DNA of 64,000 bases from SAR202 cluster bacterium (GTDB taxonomy: Bacteria; Chloroflexota; Dehalococcoidia; Lucifugimonadales; VGZR01), in assembly GCA_016872515.1 (NCBI GenBank), contig VGZR01000012.1, positions 1 to 64,000 on the forward strand, in the 5' to 3' direction. Numbering within the stretch: the stretch's first letter is position 1; each line of letters begins with the position of its first letter. Shown here piece after piece: positions 23,588 to 32,060 of the stretch. Both the position numbers and the translations under genes were made by a program. The notes beneath the pieces were generated by a model. That model was not told the DNA's origin. It did no database searches and worked only from the letters and a program-made list of their open reading frames with translations.

Positions 23588-24517
23588 ATGGGCAAGCCGT
23601 CCAAGAGCAAGGACTTCCTCTCGATCGCCGACCTCCAACCCCAGGAGGTCGAGGCCGTCGTCCGCCACGCGCTCCGGCTCAAGAAGAGGCAGGAGGCGCC
23701 AAGGCCGCTGGAAGGGAAGTTCATCGCACTATTGTTCGAGAAGCCGTCGCTGCGCACCAGGTCCAGCTTCGAGGTGGGCATCCGGCAGCTTGGCGGCCAG
23801 GCGGTGTACTTCGGAAAAGAGGAGGTCGGCCTGGGCGTTCGCGAGCCTGTGGCCGACGTAGCCCGCGTCCTCGACCGCATGTTCGACGGCATCGTGGCCC
23901 GTGTCTTCTCCCACGAGAACCTGAAGGTATTAGCCTCCCATACTCAAAAGCCGGTGGTCAACGCCCTTTCGGACGTCGAGCACCCGTGCCAGGCCTTGGC
24001 CGACCTGCTCACCCTCCTCGAACGGTTCAACGGATTCGCAGGCCGTAAGCTCGCCTATATCGGCGACGGGAACAACGTCGCCGCGAGCCTCGCAATAGCC
24101 TGCGCCTCCGTGGGCACGGAGTTCGCCATCGCCTCGCCGAAGCGCTACCAGGTGCCTTCCGAGCAGTGGGGCGAGGCCTTGCGCAGAGCCGCCACCGCGG
24201 ACACTCGGGTGTCGTGGCATGAGTCGCCCCAAGAAGCCGTCCAGGGGGCCGACGCTGTGTACACGGACGTCTGGGTCTCCATGGGCCAGGAGGCCGAGAA
24301 CGCCGTGCGCATGAAGGCCTTCGCGGGGTACCAGGTGAACCCGGGCCTCATGAAGCGCGCCAAGCCGGGCGCCATCTTCCTCCACGACATGCCCGCCCAC
24401 GAGGGCGAAGAGATCTCGAAGGGGATGCTCGACCATCCCAGTTCAGTGGTCTTCGACCAGGCCGAGAACCGCCTCCACGCCCAGAAAGCGTTGCTGGCCC
24501 GGCTCTTCGCTCAGTAG
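23588..24517 (+). CDS. argF: Ornithine carbamoyltransferase
   Basis: A 309-residue transcarbamylase making citrulline from ornithine and carbamoyl phosphate. The carbamoyl-phosphate loop is FEKPSLRTRSSFE and HPCQALAD follows. The ornithine-side motifs are DVWVSMGQE (DxxxSMG) and FLHDMPAHEGEEIS. In classical enzymes the last reads HCLPA, with the Cys contacting ornithine; here it is HDMPA, so the activity should be confirmed. ATG 23588 (MGKPSKSKD) is preferred over ATG 23579 and 23552. No other arg genes are near. Confidence 0.85.
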   Translation: MGKPSKSKDFLSIADLQPQEVEAVVRHALRLKKRQEAPRPLEGKFIALLFEKPSLRTRSSFEVGIRQLGGQAVYFGKEEVGLGVREPVADVARVLDRMFDGIVARVFSHENLKVLASHTQKPVVNALSDVEHPCQALADLLTLLERFNGFAGRKLAYIGDGNNVAASLAIACASVGTEFAIASPKRYQVPSEQWGEALRRAATADTRVSWHESPQEAVQGADAVYTDVWVSMGQEAENAVRMKAFAGYQVNPGLMKRAKPGAIFLHDMPAHEGEEISKGMLDHPSSVVFDQAENRLHAQKALLARLFAQ

Positions 24518-24572
24518 TCGCTGGCGGCCTGACCGGCCTGATCCAATCACCCACTGCTTAGGGAGCGCACCG

Positions 24573-25892
24573 TTGCCGAAGCCTGTCGTAGCCATCGTCG
24601 GACGGCCGAACGTCGGCAAGTCCACCCTGTTCAACCGGCTCGTGGGTCGGATGGAGGCCATCGTCTCTGACCTACCTGGCACGACCCGCGACCGCGTGAT
24701 GGCCGACGCGATTTGGGAGGGCCGCGAGTTCCTGCTAGTGGACACCGGCGGCATCGAGATGCGCTCCGGCATGCCGATGTGGGAGCAGGTACGTCAGCAA
24801 GCCCAGGTGGCCATCCACGAGGCCGACGTCATCGTCATGGTGGCCGACGCCAACGAGGGCGCGACGGCCGGCGACCTCGACGTGGCCGACATCCTCCGCA
24901 AAGCGGGCAGGCCCCTGCTCCTGGCCGCCAACAAGGCCGACAACTCCAAGCGCGAGACCCTCTCTCTCGAACTGTTCGAATTGGGCATGGGCGACCCCAT
25001 TCCCATCAGTGCCTACCACAACATTGGGATTGACGACCTCATGACCCGCGTGGTGGCCTTGCTGCCCCCCGAGAAGGAGACTGAGGAGGTGCAGGCCGAC
25101 GTGCGGCTCGCCATCGTGGGCCGCACCAACGTGGGCAAGTCGCAGCTGCTGAACACCATCACCGGCCAGGAGCGCGCCATCGTGAGCGAGGTCGCAGGCA
25201 CGACGCGAGACACCGTGGACACCCTCGTCTCCCACGGCGACAAGCGGCTGCTGGTGATAGACACGGCCGGCATCCGGCGCAGCGGGGACATCCTGCCTGG
25301 TATCGAGAAGTACAGCGTCCTGCGGTCGGTCCGGGCCATTGACCGCGCCGAGGTGGCCGTCCTGCTCATGGACGTGGTCGAGCCAGCCACCGCACAGGAC
25401 ACCCACATCGCCAGCCGCATCCTTGAGGCCTACCGCGGCATCGTCCTGGCCGTCAACAAGTGGGACCTGGCCGAAGAGCGGAACATCTCCAAGGAGGCGG
25501 TGGAGCGCCAGGTCCGCTCCCGTTTCAAGTTCCTGACCTACGCCCCTGTGTGCTTCGTCTCGGCCTCGAAGGGAACGGGTGTCAAGGAGCTGCTGGACAC
25601 CGTCTGCGAAGTGCGCAGTGAGTGGACCAAGACCGTTCCCCGGTACACTCTGCGCCGGAAGGTGCTGGAGGCCGTCGCCGAGAGCCCCCCGGCGACGTCG
25701 GGCGGGAAAGTGTTGAAGATCTTCGGCGTTGACCAGGACCAGGCCGGGCCGCCCACATTCACCTTCTATGTGAATAGGCCTGAGATGGTACACTTCACCT
25801 ACCAGCGCTATCTGGAAAACGCCATCAGAAAGGCCTACGGCTTCAAAGGGTCTCCCTTGCGATTCCGTTTCAAGGGCATAGGCGAGCAGTGA
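24573..25892 (+). CDS. der: Ribosome biogenesis GTPase Der (EngA)
   Basis: A 439-residue tandem GTPase required for 50S assembly. The first G-domain has GRPNVGKST, DTGG and NKAD; the second has GRTNVGKSQ, DTAG and NKWD; the C-terminal KH-like domain ends RFRFKG. The start is TTG 24573 with GGGAG seven bases before it, giving PKPVVAIVGRPNVGKST directly at the P-loop. Its stop overlaps the GTG of plsY by four bases, so der, plsY and gpsA form an operon. Confidence 0.95.
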   Translation: MPKPVVAIVGRPNVGKSTLFNRLVGRMEAIVSDLPGTTRDRVMADAIWEGREFLLVDTGGIEMRSGMPMWEQVRQQAQVAIHEADVIVMVADANEGATAGDLDVADILRKAGRPLLLAANKADNSKRETLSLELFELGMGDPIPISAYHNIGIDDLMTRVVALLPPEKETEEVQADVRLAIVGRTNVGKSQLLNTITGQERAIVSEVAGTTRDTVDTLVSHGDKRLLVIDTAGIRRSGDILPGIEKYSVLRSVRAIDRAEVAVLLMDVVEPATAQDTHIASRILEAYRGIVLAVNKWDLAEERNISKEAVERQVRSRFKFLTYAPVCFVSASKGTGVKELLDTVCEVRSEWTKTVPRYTLRRKVLEAVAESPPATSGGKVLKIFGVDQDQAGPPTFTFYVNRPEMVHFTYQRYLENAIRKAYGFKGSPLRFRFKGIGEQ

Positions 25893-26536
25893 CGGCGTAC
25901 TTCATCTTCATCCCTATCGGCTACCTCATCGGGGCGATTCCTTTCGGCCTGGTTGCGACATGGCTGGCCAAACGTGTGGACGTCCGCAACTACGGCAGCG
26001 GCAAGACGGGTATGACCAACGTCATGCGCACCGCGGGTGTGAAGGTAGGCGTGGCCGTCATACTCCTCGACATGGGCAAGGCCGTGCTAGCCATCGCGCT
26101 GCCCATCGCCTTCGCGGACACACCAGGCGCCGACGCGGGCGCGGGCCTCGCGGCGCTGGTGGGTCACATCTGGCCGGTGTATGTCGGCTTCCGCGGAGGA
26201 CGCGGCATCGGCCCCGGCTGGGGCGGCCTCTTCATGTTCCATCCTCTCGCGGGAGTCATCGCGACGGCCATCGGCATCCCGATAGTCCTTATGTCGCGCT
26301 ACGTTTCCTTGGGGTCACTGGCGGGCGCCGTATCGGGCGCCATCGTCATCATCGTCTTCGCAACGGTGGACATCGTACCGCTGGAATACATGTGGTACGG
26401 CGTAGTCGGCGCGGCACTCATCGTGTACAAGCACCGTGACAACATCGTCCGGCTGCTCCGCGGCCAGGAGCGAAAGCTAGGGGCAGCCGCACAGCCTGTC
26501 CCCGGCCAAGCCGAAGGCTCCAAGCAGGCTAGCTGA
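25889..26536 (+). CDS. plsY: Acyl-phosphate:glycerol-3-phosphate acyltransferase
   Basis: A 215-residue integral membrane enzyme that acylates glycerol-3-phosphate with acyl-phosphate, the first step of phospholipid synthesis. GYLIGAIPFGLVATWLAKR, GSGKTGMTNVMRTAG and FRGGRGIGPGWGG correspond to the three conserved cytoplasmic motifs (GS-x2-TN, GGRG). It has five or six membrane helices. The start is GTG 25889 overlapping the der stop, and the stop lies just ahead of gpsA. The C-terminal tail is Gln/Ala-rich and probably disordered. Confidence 0.93.
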   Translation: MTAYFIFIPIGYLIGAIPFGLVATWLAKRVDVRNYGSGKTGMTNVMRTAGVKVGVAVILLDMGKAVLAIALPIAFADTPGADAGAGLAALVGHIWPVYVGFRGGRGIGPGWGGLFMFHPLAGVIATAIGIPIVLMSRYVSLGSLAGAVSGAIVIIVFATVDIVPLEYMWYGVVGAALIVYKHRDNIVRLLRGQERKLGAAAQPVPGQAEGSKQAS

Positions 26537-26537
26537 T

Positions 26538-27542
26538 ATGGCCGACGTCGTCGTCATCGGCACCGGCAGCTGGGGCACCACCCTCGCCCTTCTCCTGGCG
26601 CGCAAGGGTACCTCTGTCGTCCTCCTCGCCAGGACCGAGGCCGAGGCCGGGCAGCTCCGTCAGGATGCCGAGAACAAGCGCTTCGTCCCGGGTCACCAGT
26701 TCCCCGCAAGATTGAACGTAGATGCCTTGGGGAAGAACCCCCTCTTGGAGGCAAGAATCGTCCTCATCGCTGTTCCGTCGCCACGCCTCCGGGAGAACGC
26801 CAAGAGCATCGCCCCACACCTGAAGCGCAGCGCCATCGTTGTGAGTGCTACGAAGGGCTTGGAGACGGAGACGGGCAAGCGGATGAGCCAGGTGCTGGCC
26901 GACGAACTCCCCCTCGCCCTACGGAGCGGGATCTGCGCGCTATCCGGCCCTAACCTGGCGATGGAGATCGCCGCGGACATGCCGTCCTCGACCGTCGTGG
27001 CCTCGCAGAGCGAGGAGGCCGCCAAAGCCATCCAGGGGCTGTTGAACACGCCCCGTTTCAGGGTGTACACCAGTGAGGATATAGTCGGGGTCGAGTTCGG
27101 CGGCGCCCTGAAGAACATCATCGCCATCGGCGCGGGCGTCTGCGACGGCCTCTCCCTCGGCAACAACGCCAAGGCCGCCTTCCTGACGCGCGGCCTCGCC
27201 GAAATCACCAGGCTTTCGGTGGCGGCAGGCGCCGACCCACTCACGCTGTCCGGGCTCTCCGGCATGGGTGACCTCATCGCCACGTCGTACAGCGGCCTGA
27301 GCCGGAACCACTATGTGGGCGAACAGCTGGCTGCTGGCAAGTCCCCCCGTCAGATACGCGGCTCGATGAAGAACGTGGCAGAGGGCGTGGAGACCTCCGC
27401 GGCGGCGGTGAAACTCGCCGCCAGCATGGGCGTCGAGATGCCCATCGCACAGGTGACCTATGAGGTGCTGCACAAGGGGCTGCCTCTGGAGCAGGCGATA
27501 GCAGGGCTTCTGGGCCGCGCCCCGGCACCGGAGCAGACCTGA
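26538..27542 (+). CDS. gpsA: NAD(P)-dependent glycerol-3-phosphate dehydrogenase
   Basis: A 334-residue enzyme reducing dihydroxyacetone phosphate to sn-glycerol-3-phosphate, which is the substrate of PlsY encoded just upstream. The nucleotide motif is VIGTGSWGTTLALLLARKG at the N-terminus. SGPNLAMEIA, EFGGALKNIIAIGAGV (catalytic Lys) and GLSGMGDLIATSYSGLSRNH are the family blocks. It lies one base after the plsY stop. Together plsY and gpsA cover the first steps of phospholipid backbone supply. Confidence 0.95.
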   Translation: MADVVVIGTGSWGTTLALLLARKGTSVVLLARTEAEAGQLRQDAENKRFVPGHQFPARLNVDALGKNPLLEARIVLIAVPSPRLRENAKSIAPHLKRSAIVVSATKGLETETGKRMSQVLADELPLALRSGICALSGPNLAMEIAADMPSSTVVASQSEEAAKAIQGLLNTPRFRVYTSEDIVGVEFGGALKNIIAIGAGVCDGLSLGNNAKAAFLTRGLAEITRLSVAAGADPLTLSGLSGMGDLIATSYSGLSRNHYVGEQLAAGKSPRQIRGSMKNVAEGVETSAAAVKLAASMGVEMPIAQVTYEVLHKGLPLEQAIAGLLGRAPAPEQT

Positions 27543-27550
27543 GCAGGCGC

Positions 27551-28456
27551 TTAGCGGGCCGCCCTCGCGACGAGGACCACCCAGTCGCCGTCCGCTCTCG
27601 TGCGCTCTACCTGGACCCCCACCTCCAGAAGCCGGAGGGAGACTTCCTCCGATCGCTCCTTCAGGATGCCTGAGGCAAGGATGGCCGCGCCCGGCTGGGC
27701 CGCCGCTGCCAGATCTCCCGCCAAATCGCCGATTACCTTCGCTGAGATATTGGCGCACACCAGGCCACAGGATGCGCGTGGCACTGCGGGGTGCGGCAGG
27801 CTGCCCTGATATACCTCCACAATGCCCTCCACCCCGTTCAGCCGGACGTTTTCGGCGGCGACACCCACGGCGGTCGGCTCAATCTCGATACCCGTGACCC
27901 TCATCGCGCCCAGCTTGGCCGCAGCTATGGAAAGTATCCCGGAACCACACCCCATATCAAGCACAGCCATGCCAGGCTGCACCAGGGACTCTAGCTCTTC
28001 GAGGCACATGCGGGTGGTGGGGTGATGTCCCGTGCCAAAGGCCATGCCGGGGTCCAGACGGACCATGACCTGGAAGCCGCTCGGCTGATACTCGCGCCAG
28101 GTCGGGACGATGACGACCCTTTGCCCTACCCGCAGGACGTGGAAGTGCCGCTTCCAGGCCTCCTGCCAGTCCTGCTCGTCGAGGACACGCTCTCGAAGCT
28201 CCGAAATCGGGGCCACGTGACCCACCAGCAGGACGCCTACCTGGATCTGCGCCCGGCGGCCATCGAGGCGTTCATCGTGGGGGATGTAGGTGCTAAGCGT
28301 GACCAGCGCATCTTCGGGCGGCTTTTCGCCCTCGTCGGGGTTGAAACCGCCGGCCGTTTCGACGGCCACGCCGCCCTGGCCGTAGCGGTGGAATATCTGA
28401 GAGAGCGGCTCGACGAACTCCGGAGGGGCCTGGATACTGAACTCGACCCACTTCAA
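27551..28456 (-). CDS. prmA: Ribosomal protein L11 methyltransferase
   Basis: A 301-residue SAM-dependent methyltransferase. [19 protein letters not shown] and [20 protein letters not shown] are the characteristic PrmA blocks, and NISAKVI contains the NxxA catalytic-loop variant of NPPY. The N-terminal domain ([20 protein letters not shown]) is the substrate-recognition domain. The start ATG 28456 overlaps the dnaJ stop by four bases, so it is translationally coupled to dnaJ in a heat-shock operon, an arrangement seen in many Gram-positives. Confidence 0.93.
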   Translation of the reverse strand: MKWVEFSIQAPPEFVEPLSQIFHRYGQGGVAVETAGGFNPDEGEKPPEDALVTLSTYIPHDERLDGRRAQIQVGVLLVGHVAPISELRERVLDEQDWQEAWKRHFHVLRVGQRVVIVPTWREYQPSGFQVMVRLDPGMAFGTGHHPTTRMCLEELESLVQPGMAVLDMGCGSGILSIAAAKLGAMRVTGIEIEPTAVGVAAENVRLNGVEGIVEVYQGSLPHPAVPRASCGLVCANISAKVIGDLAGDLAAAAQPGAAILASGILKERSEEVSLRLLEVGVQVERTRADGDWVVLVARAAR

Positions 28457-29583
28457 CCTGAAAGCGAGTCCTTGATCTTGCCGAACCAGCCCTTGTCCCC
28501 GTTCTGGCCAGGCTGCTCCAGAGTCGCCGCCAGCTCCTCCACAAGCCTCTTTTGCTTCTCGGTCAGCGTCTTCGGCGTGACGACGACAATCTTCACGAGC
28601 TGGTCACCCCGCCTCCGGCGTTCCCGCAGGTATGGCACACCCTTGCCCTTGAGCCGGAAGGTGCTTCCTGTCTGCGTGGCCGCCGGTATCTCCAGCTCAG
28701 CCTCCTCACCATCGAGCGTGGGCACCTTGAGCGTGGTGCCCAAGGCTGCCTGCGCGATGTTGATCTGCTGCGCGCACACTAGGTCGTTGCCCTCACGGGT
28801 AAAGAAGGGGTGGGGTTTGACGCGAACGACCACATACAGGTCGCCCGGCCCACCGCCGAAGTTCCCCGGCTCGCCTTCGCCCGAGAGACGCAGCCTGGAG
28901 TCGCCTTCGATGCCAGCCGGGATGGTGACGGCCATGCGGCGCGACTTCCGCTCCCTGCCCGCACCTCGGCACTTGGAGCACGGCGAAGTGATGACCTTTC
29001 CCTCGCCGCCGCACGTGCCGCAGGTCGAGACCTGGACGAACTGGCCGAACATGCTGTGCTGCGACCGGCGAACCTGGCCGGCGCCGCCGCAGTTGCTGCA
29101 CCGGACAGGGGTGCTCCCTGGTTCGCTTCGGGCCCCCTTGCACTGCTCACAAAGCTCGGTTCTGGCGATTTGGAGCTCCTTCTCGACGCCGAAGACCGCC
29201 TCCTCGAAATCGAGCGTCACCGTGTCCTGGAGGTCGGAGCCCCGCACCGCAGCGGTCGCGGACCGCCCGCCGAGCCCCGCGCCAAAGAAGGCATCGAAGA
29301 TGTCTCCGAAGCCGCCGAAGGTGTCGAAGCCCTCGAACCCTCTGGCGCCGTTCTGGCCCATGCCCGCGTGCCCGTACCGGTCGTACTCAGCACGCTTGCC
29401 AGCGTCGCTCAGGACCTGGTAGGCCTCGTTGACCTCTTTGAACTTCTCGGCTGCACCTTCGGTTTTGTTGCGGTCCGGGTGAAACTCGAGGGCGAGCTTC
29501 CGGAACGCCTTCCGAATCTCCTCCTCGGTGGCGTCCCTGGATATACCCAGGACCTCGTAATAGTCGCGCTTCTTGGTCGTCAA
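28453..29583 (-). CDS. dnaJ: Chaperone DnaJ
   Basis: A 376-residue type I Hsp40. The J-domain is at residues 5-70 with HPD in LEFHPDRNK, followed by a Gly/Phe-rich segment ([17 protein letters not shown]). A zinc domain at about 140-215 has four repeats ([32 protein letters not shown]), and two C-terminal substrate-binding domains follow. It delivers substrates to DnaK, which is not encoded in the window. It lies about 135 bases downstream of hrcA. Confidence 0.96.
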   Translation of the reverse strand: MTTKKRDYYEVLGISRDATEEEIRKAFRKLALEFHPDRNKTEGAAEKFKEVNEAYQVLSDAGKRAEYDRYGHAGMGQNGARGFEGFDTFGGFGDIFDAFFGAGLGGRSATAAVRGSDLQDTVTLDFEEAVFGVEKELQIARTELCEQCKGARSEPGSTPVRCSNCGGAGQVRRSQHSMFGQFVQVSTCGTCGGEGKVITSPCSKCRGAGRERKSRRMAVTIPAGIEGDSRLRLSGEGEPGNFGGGPGDLYVVVRVKPHPFFTREGNDLVCAQQINIAQAALGTTLKVPTLDGEEAELEIPAATQTGSTFRLKGKGVPYLRERRRRGDQLVKIVVVTPKTLTEKQKRLVEELAATLEQPGQNGDKGWFGKIKDSLSG

Positions 29584-29718
29584 TGCCTAGCTATCCACGA
29601 ATCATTATAGGTTCGCCGCGGATACAGCCACAAGCTAGCAGTGTGTGCGCCGGCGGGGAACACTGGAACTCCGAAACTTCACGGAGCAGCGACACGGGGT
29701 TTGAGGGTGCCGCAGGAG

Positions 29719-30744
29719 CTAGCGGCCGTGGATGTCCTCGGCGAGTTCACTCATGACAACGGTCATGGCCTTGACGCTGGCGATGGTCCGCGAGTACTCC
29801 ATCCGCGTGGGCCCCACTGCACCTATTGCTCCCACCGTCTCGCCTGGCACACCGTACTGGGCGATAACCACGCTCAGCGGCCAGAGCAGGTCGCCTTTGT
29901 TCTCCTGCCCTATAACCACCCTCACGAAGACGCCTTCCGGCGCTTCGTCCAGGACCGCCTGCGCGAGGGAACCGTCCTCAACCGCCTCCACCACGGGACG
30001 CACACGCTCGTTCCCGGAGAACTCAGGCTGAGTCAGAAGGTTTCGGAGGCCGTCCAGGTAGTGACCACGGTAGATACTCCGGTCCTCTTCTTTCAAGATG
30101 ACCAGCGTCGTATTCAGGACCGCCTCCTCCAACGCAGTGAGGTCGGCCGGCGCGGTCTGAATCTGCCGCCTGGTCTGTCCCACCACCATCTCCTTGACCC
30201 GGTTGGCGGAGTGCTCTAGCTCCGCGCGGTCGGCAGGGGTGACAAGGCGTATGAGCTGGCGGCGAAGCTGCGCATGTTCCAGGACGACGATGAGCAACGC
30301 CAATACGTCCTGAAGCGGGACGACCTCAAGGTGCCGCACGCGTGACTCCGGGGCCTTGGGGAAGGTCGCGATGGCGAGGTTGCCCACCATCTGCGCCAGG
30401 ACCGCCGCTGCGGCGCTCGTCCACTCCTCGAGGTCCTGCTGGGCCTTCAGGAGCTGTTGGCGCAAGCTCTCCCTGAACGGCGCCTCGGCTGACGTGGACT
30501 CTGCCGCAATCAACCGGGACACGTACTGCCGGTAGCCCATGTCGGTGGGGACACTTCCCGCCGAGGTGTGCGGCCTGGTGATGTAGCCTTGCTTCTCCAG
30601 CTCCGCTACCTCGTTGCGCACCGTGGCAGGGCTCACGCGAGGGTCGGCATGGCGCGCGATAACGTCGGAAGGCATGGGCGATGCGGAGCGGACATGCCCT
30701 TCAACGATGAGGCGAAGTATCACTTCCTGTCTTGACGTCAGCAT
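29719..30744 (-). CDS. hrcA: Heat-inducible transcription repressor HrcA
   Basis: A 341-residue repressor. The N-terminal winged helix starts LTSRQEVILRLIVEGHV and includes VSPATVRNEVAELEKQGYI; a GAF-like domain follows and the C-terminus has RMEYSRTIASVKAMTVVMSE. HrcA binds CIRCE operators and releases them on heat shock. A CIRCE-like element overlaps its own promoter (30799-30828), so autoregulation is expected. The gene order hrcA-dnaJ-prmA lacks grpE and dnaK between hrcA and dnaJ. Confidence 0.94.
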   Translation of the reverse strand: MLTSRQEVILRLIVEGHVRSASPMPSDVIARHADPRVSPATVRNEVAELEKQGYITRPHTSAGSVPTDMGYRQYVSRLIAAESTSAEAPFRESLRQQLLKAQQDLEEWTSAAAAVLAQMVGNLAIATFPKAPESRVRHLEVVPLQDVLALLIVVLEHAQLRRQLIRLVTPADRAELEHSANRVKEMVVGQTRRQIQTAPADLTALEEAVLNTTLVILKEEDRSIYRGHYLDGLRNLLTQPEFSGNERVRPVVEAVEDGSLAQAVLDEAPEGVFVRVVIGQENKGDLLWPLSVVIAQYGVPGETVGAIGAVGPTRMEYSRTIASVKAMTVVMSELAEDIHGR

Positions 30745-30798
30745 CCAACCACCTAGGGCTCATGGGCATCGCTCCCCACCTACCGGCCCCGTATGGGG

Positions 30799-30828
30799 AA
30801 TGTAGCACTCGGGGGAAACGAGTGTCAA
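30799..30828 (-). promoter_or_regulatory. CIRCE operator overlapping the hrcA promoter
   Basis: On the + strand TAGCACTC (30803-30810), nine bases, then GAGTGTCA (30820-30827) matches the CIRCE pattern TTAGCACTC-N9-GAGTGCTAA with few mismatches. On the - strand TTGACA (30828-30823), an 18-base spacer and TACATT (30804-30799) form a sigma-70 promoter. The operator covers the whole spacer and parts of both hexamers. Confidence 0.85.
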
Positions 30829-30850
30829 GAAAGGGCCCCGGTGGCTTTCT

Positions 30851-31969
30851 CTACCGCCGGAACCGCCGGTAGAGGCCGAGGGCCGCCAGCGGACCAACCA
30901 TCAGGAGGAAATTGGTCATCCCTGTTGTGATGGGTGCATCCACGTCAGGAGCACCGCAAGCCCCGCCTGAGGCCGCCGGCGTGGCCTGTGGCGTCGTCTG
31001 CTCAAGCGCCGAGGTGGGCTGCGGCGCTGCTGCACTTGTCGGAAACACCGGCACAGGCGTGAGTGTCGGCGATACTGGCACAGGCGTGAGTGTCGGCGAT
31101 ACTGGCACAGGCGTGAGTGTCGGCGATACTGGCACGGGCGTGAGTGTCGGAGACACCGGCACGGGCGTAGCCGTAGGGGTAATGGTCGGGGTCGCTGTAG
31201 GCGGCAGTGGGGTGGGGGTGAACGTGGGCTGCGGCGTGGGCGTGGGGGTCGGGACATCGAAGAAGACCAGAGTGAGGTCGCGCTTGACCGCCCCACTCGC
31301 GTAGCTATCCACCGTCCTGGAAACGACTCCGTTGAGCATGAACTCAATCGTCTTGCCTTCCAGGCCGGAGTCCTGCGGGTCTATGATGAGGTTGCGAAAG
31401 GTCTCTCCTTCTATCCGCGCCGGCAGAGACTCGTACGATCCGACCCTCGCCACCAGGACGGCACCCTCTGGGGTGACGCCGCCTGCCACAACGATGAATC
31501 CAGAATAGACGGCGGGGAAAACCACTTTGGGAGTGGCCGTTGGCACGGGGGTAAGCGTGGGCGTCGCTGTCGGTGTCGGCGTCGGGTCTGGTAGCTTCGG
31601 GAATGTAAGGTTGAAGCTGGTGTTCACCACCCCTGGCTGGTACGTCGCCGTTTGGTTAGCAAGCACGCCCTCTAGGTCAAAGGTGACAGCCTGGCCGATG
31701 AGGGCCTGGTCGTCGGGAGCCACTACAAGGAGTTCGTACCTGCCGTCTTTGACCTCCACAGGCGCGCTCTCGTAGCGGGTATCTATCCTCGCCACTAGAG
31801 TAAAGCCGTTTGGAACAGCCTTCCCTCCACCAGTCGCGCTGCCACTGAATACCGTCGGCAGGTTGGGTGGCTGTTCTTGCGCAGATGCGGGAGCTGCTGA
31901 AAGCAGCAAGGTCCCAACAAGCGCCGCTAACCCAAGGCCTACCCGGAGCCATTGTCGAACAGTCATCAC
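30851..31969 (-). CDS. Exported Thr/Pro-rich surface protein with C-terminal anchor
   Basis: A 372-residue protein with a signal peptide (LGLAALVGTLLLSAAPASA). Two similar beta-domains of about 100 residues follow (residues about 35-125 and 150-240; VFSGSATGGGKAVPNG, VYSGFIVVAGGVTPEG), separated by PTPTPTATPT linkers. A long Pro/Thr stalk with four VPVSPTLTP units and a C-terminal membrane helix (NFLLMVGPLAALGLY) ending RRFRR come last. The stalk probably spans the cell envelope. It lies downstream of the giant surface protein gene, from which it is separated by a terminator. No enzymatic motif is present. Confidence 0.75.
   Translation of the reverse strand: MMTVRQWLRVGLGLAALVGTLLLSAAPASAQEQPPNLPTVFSGSATGGGKAVPNGFTLVARIDTRYESAPVEVKDGRYELLVVAPDDQALIGQAVTFDLEGVLANQTATYQPGVVNTSFNLTFPKLPDPTPTPTATPTLTPVPTATPKVVFPAVYSGFIVVAGGVTPEGAVLVARVGSYESLPARIEGETFRNLIIDPQDSGLEGKTIEFMLNGVVSRTVDSYASGAVKRDLTLVFFDVPTPTPTPQPTFTPTPLPPTATPTITPTATPVPVSPTLTPVPVSPTLTPVPVSPTLTPVPVSPTLTPVPVFPTSAAAPQPTSALEQTTPQATPAASGGACGAPDVDAPITTGMTNFLLMVGPLAALGLYRRFRR
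31050..31157. repeat. 27-base tandem repeat, four units, in the Thr/Pro stalk
   Basis: The unit starts GGCACAGGCGTGAGTGTCGG. The first three units are identical and the fourth has a few changes. It encodes VPVSPTLTP on the - strand. Identical units point to recent slippage or recombination, so the copy number may vary between strains. Confidence 0.9.
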
Positions 31970-31987
31970 ATCTCCACCAGAAACAAA

Positions 31988-32018
31988 GACCTCCCTCCCC
32001 TTCTAAGGGAGGGAGGTC
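31988..32018 (-). terminator. Intrinsic terminator of the giant surface protein gene
   Basis: A perfect 12-base stem GACCTCCCTCCC / GGGAGGGAGGTC with a seven-base loop. On the - strand it is followed by TTTGTTT. It lies between the stop at 32061 and the next start at 31969. Confidence 0.75.
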
Positions 32019-32060
32019 TTTGCGTTAGTTCTGCGTTACGTCCGCTCTACGGTCTTTGCG

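Noticed and set aside
31050-31157. Regular repeats as a CRISPR array
   Set aside because: The units are contiguous without spacers and encode a Pro/Thr stalk in frame; no cas genes are present.
30916-31347. An Arg/Pro-rich - strand frame inside the Thr/Pro surface protein
   Set aside because: An alternative frame of the repetitive Pro/Thr stalk; its RRPR-type low complexity is an artefact of the repeat.
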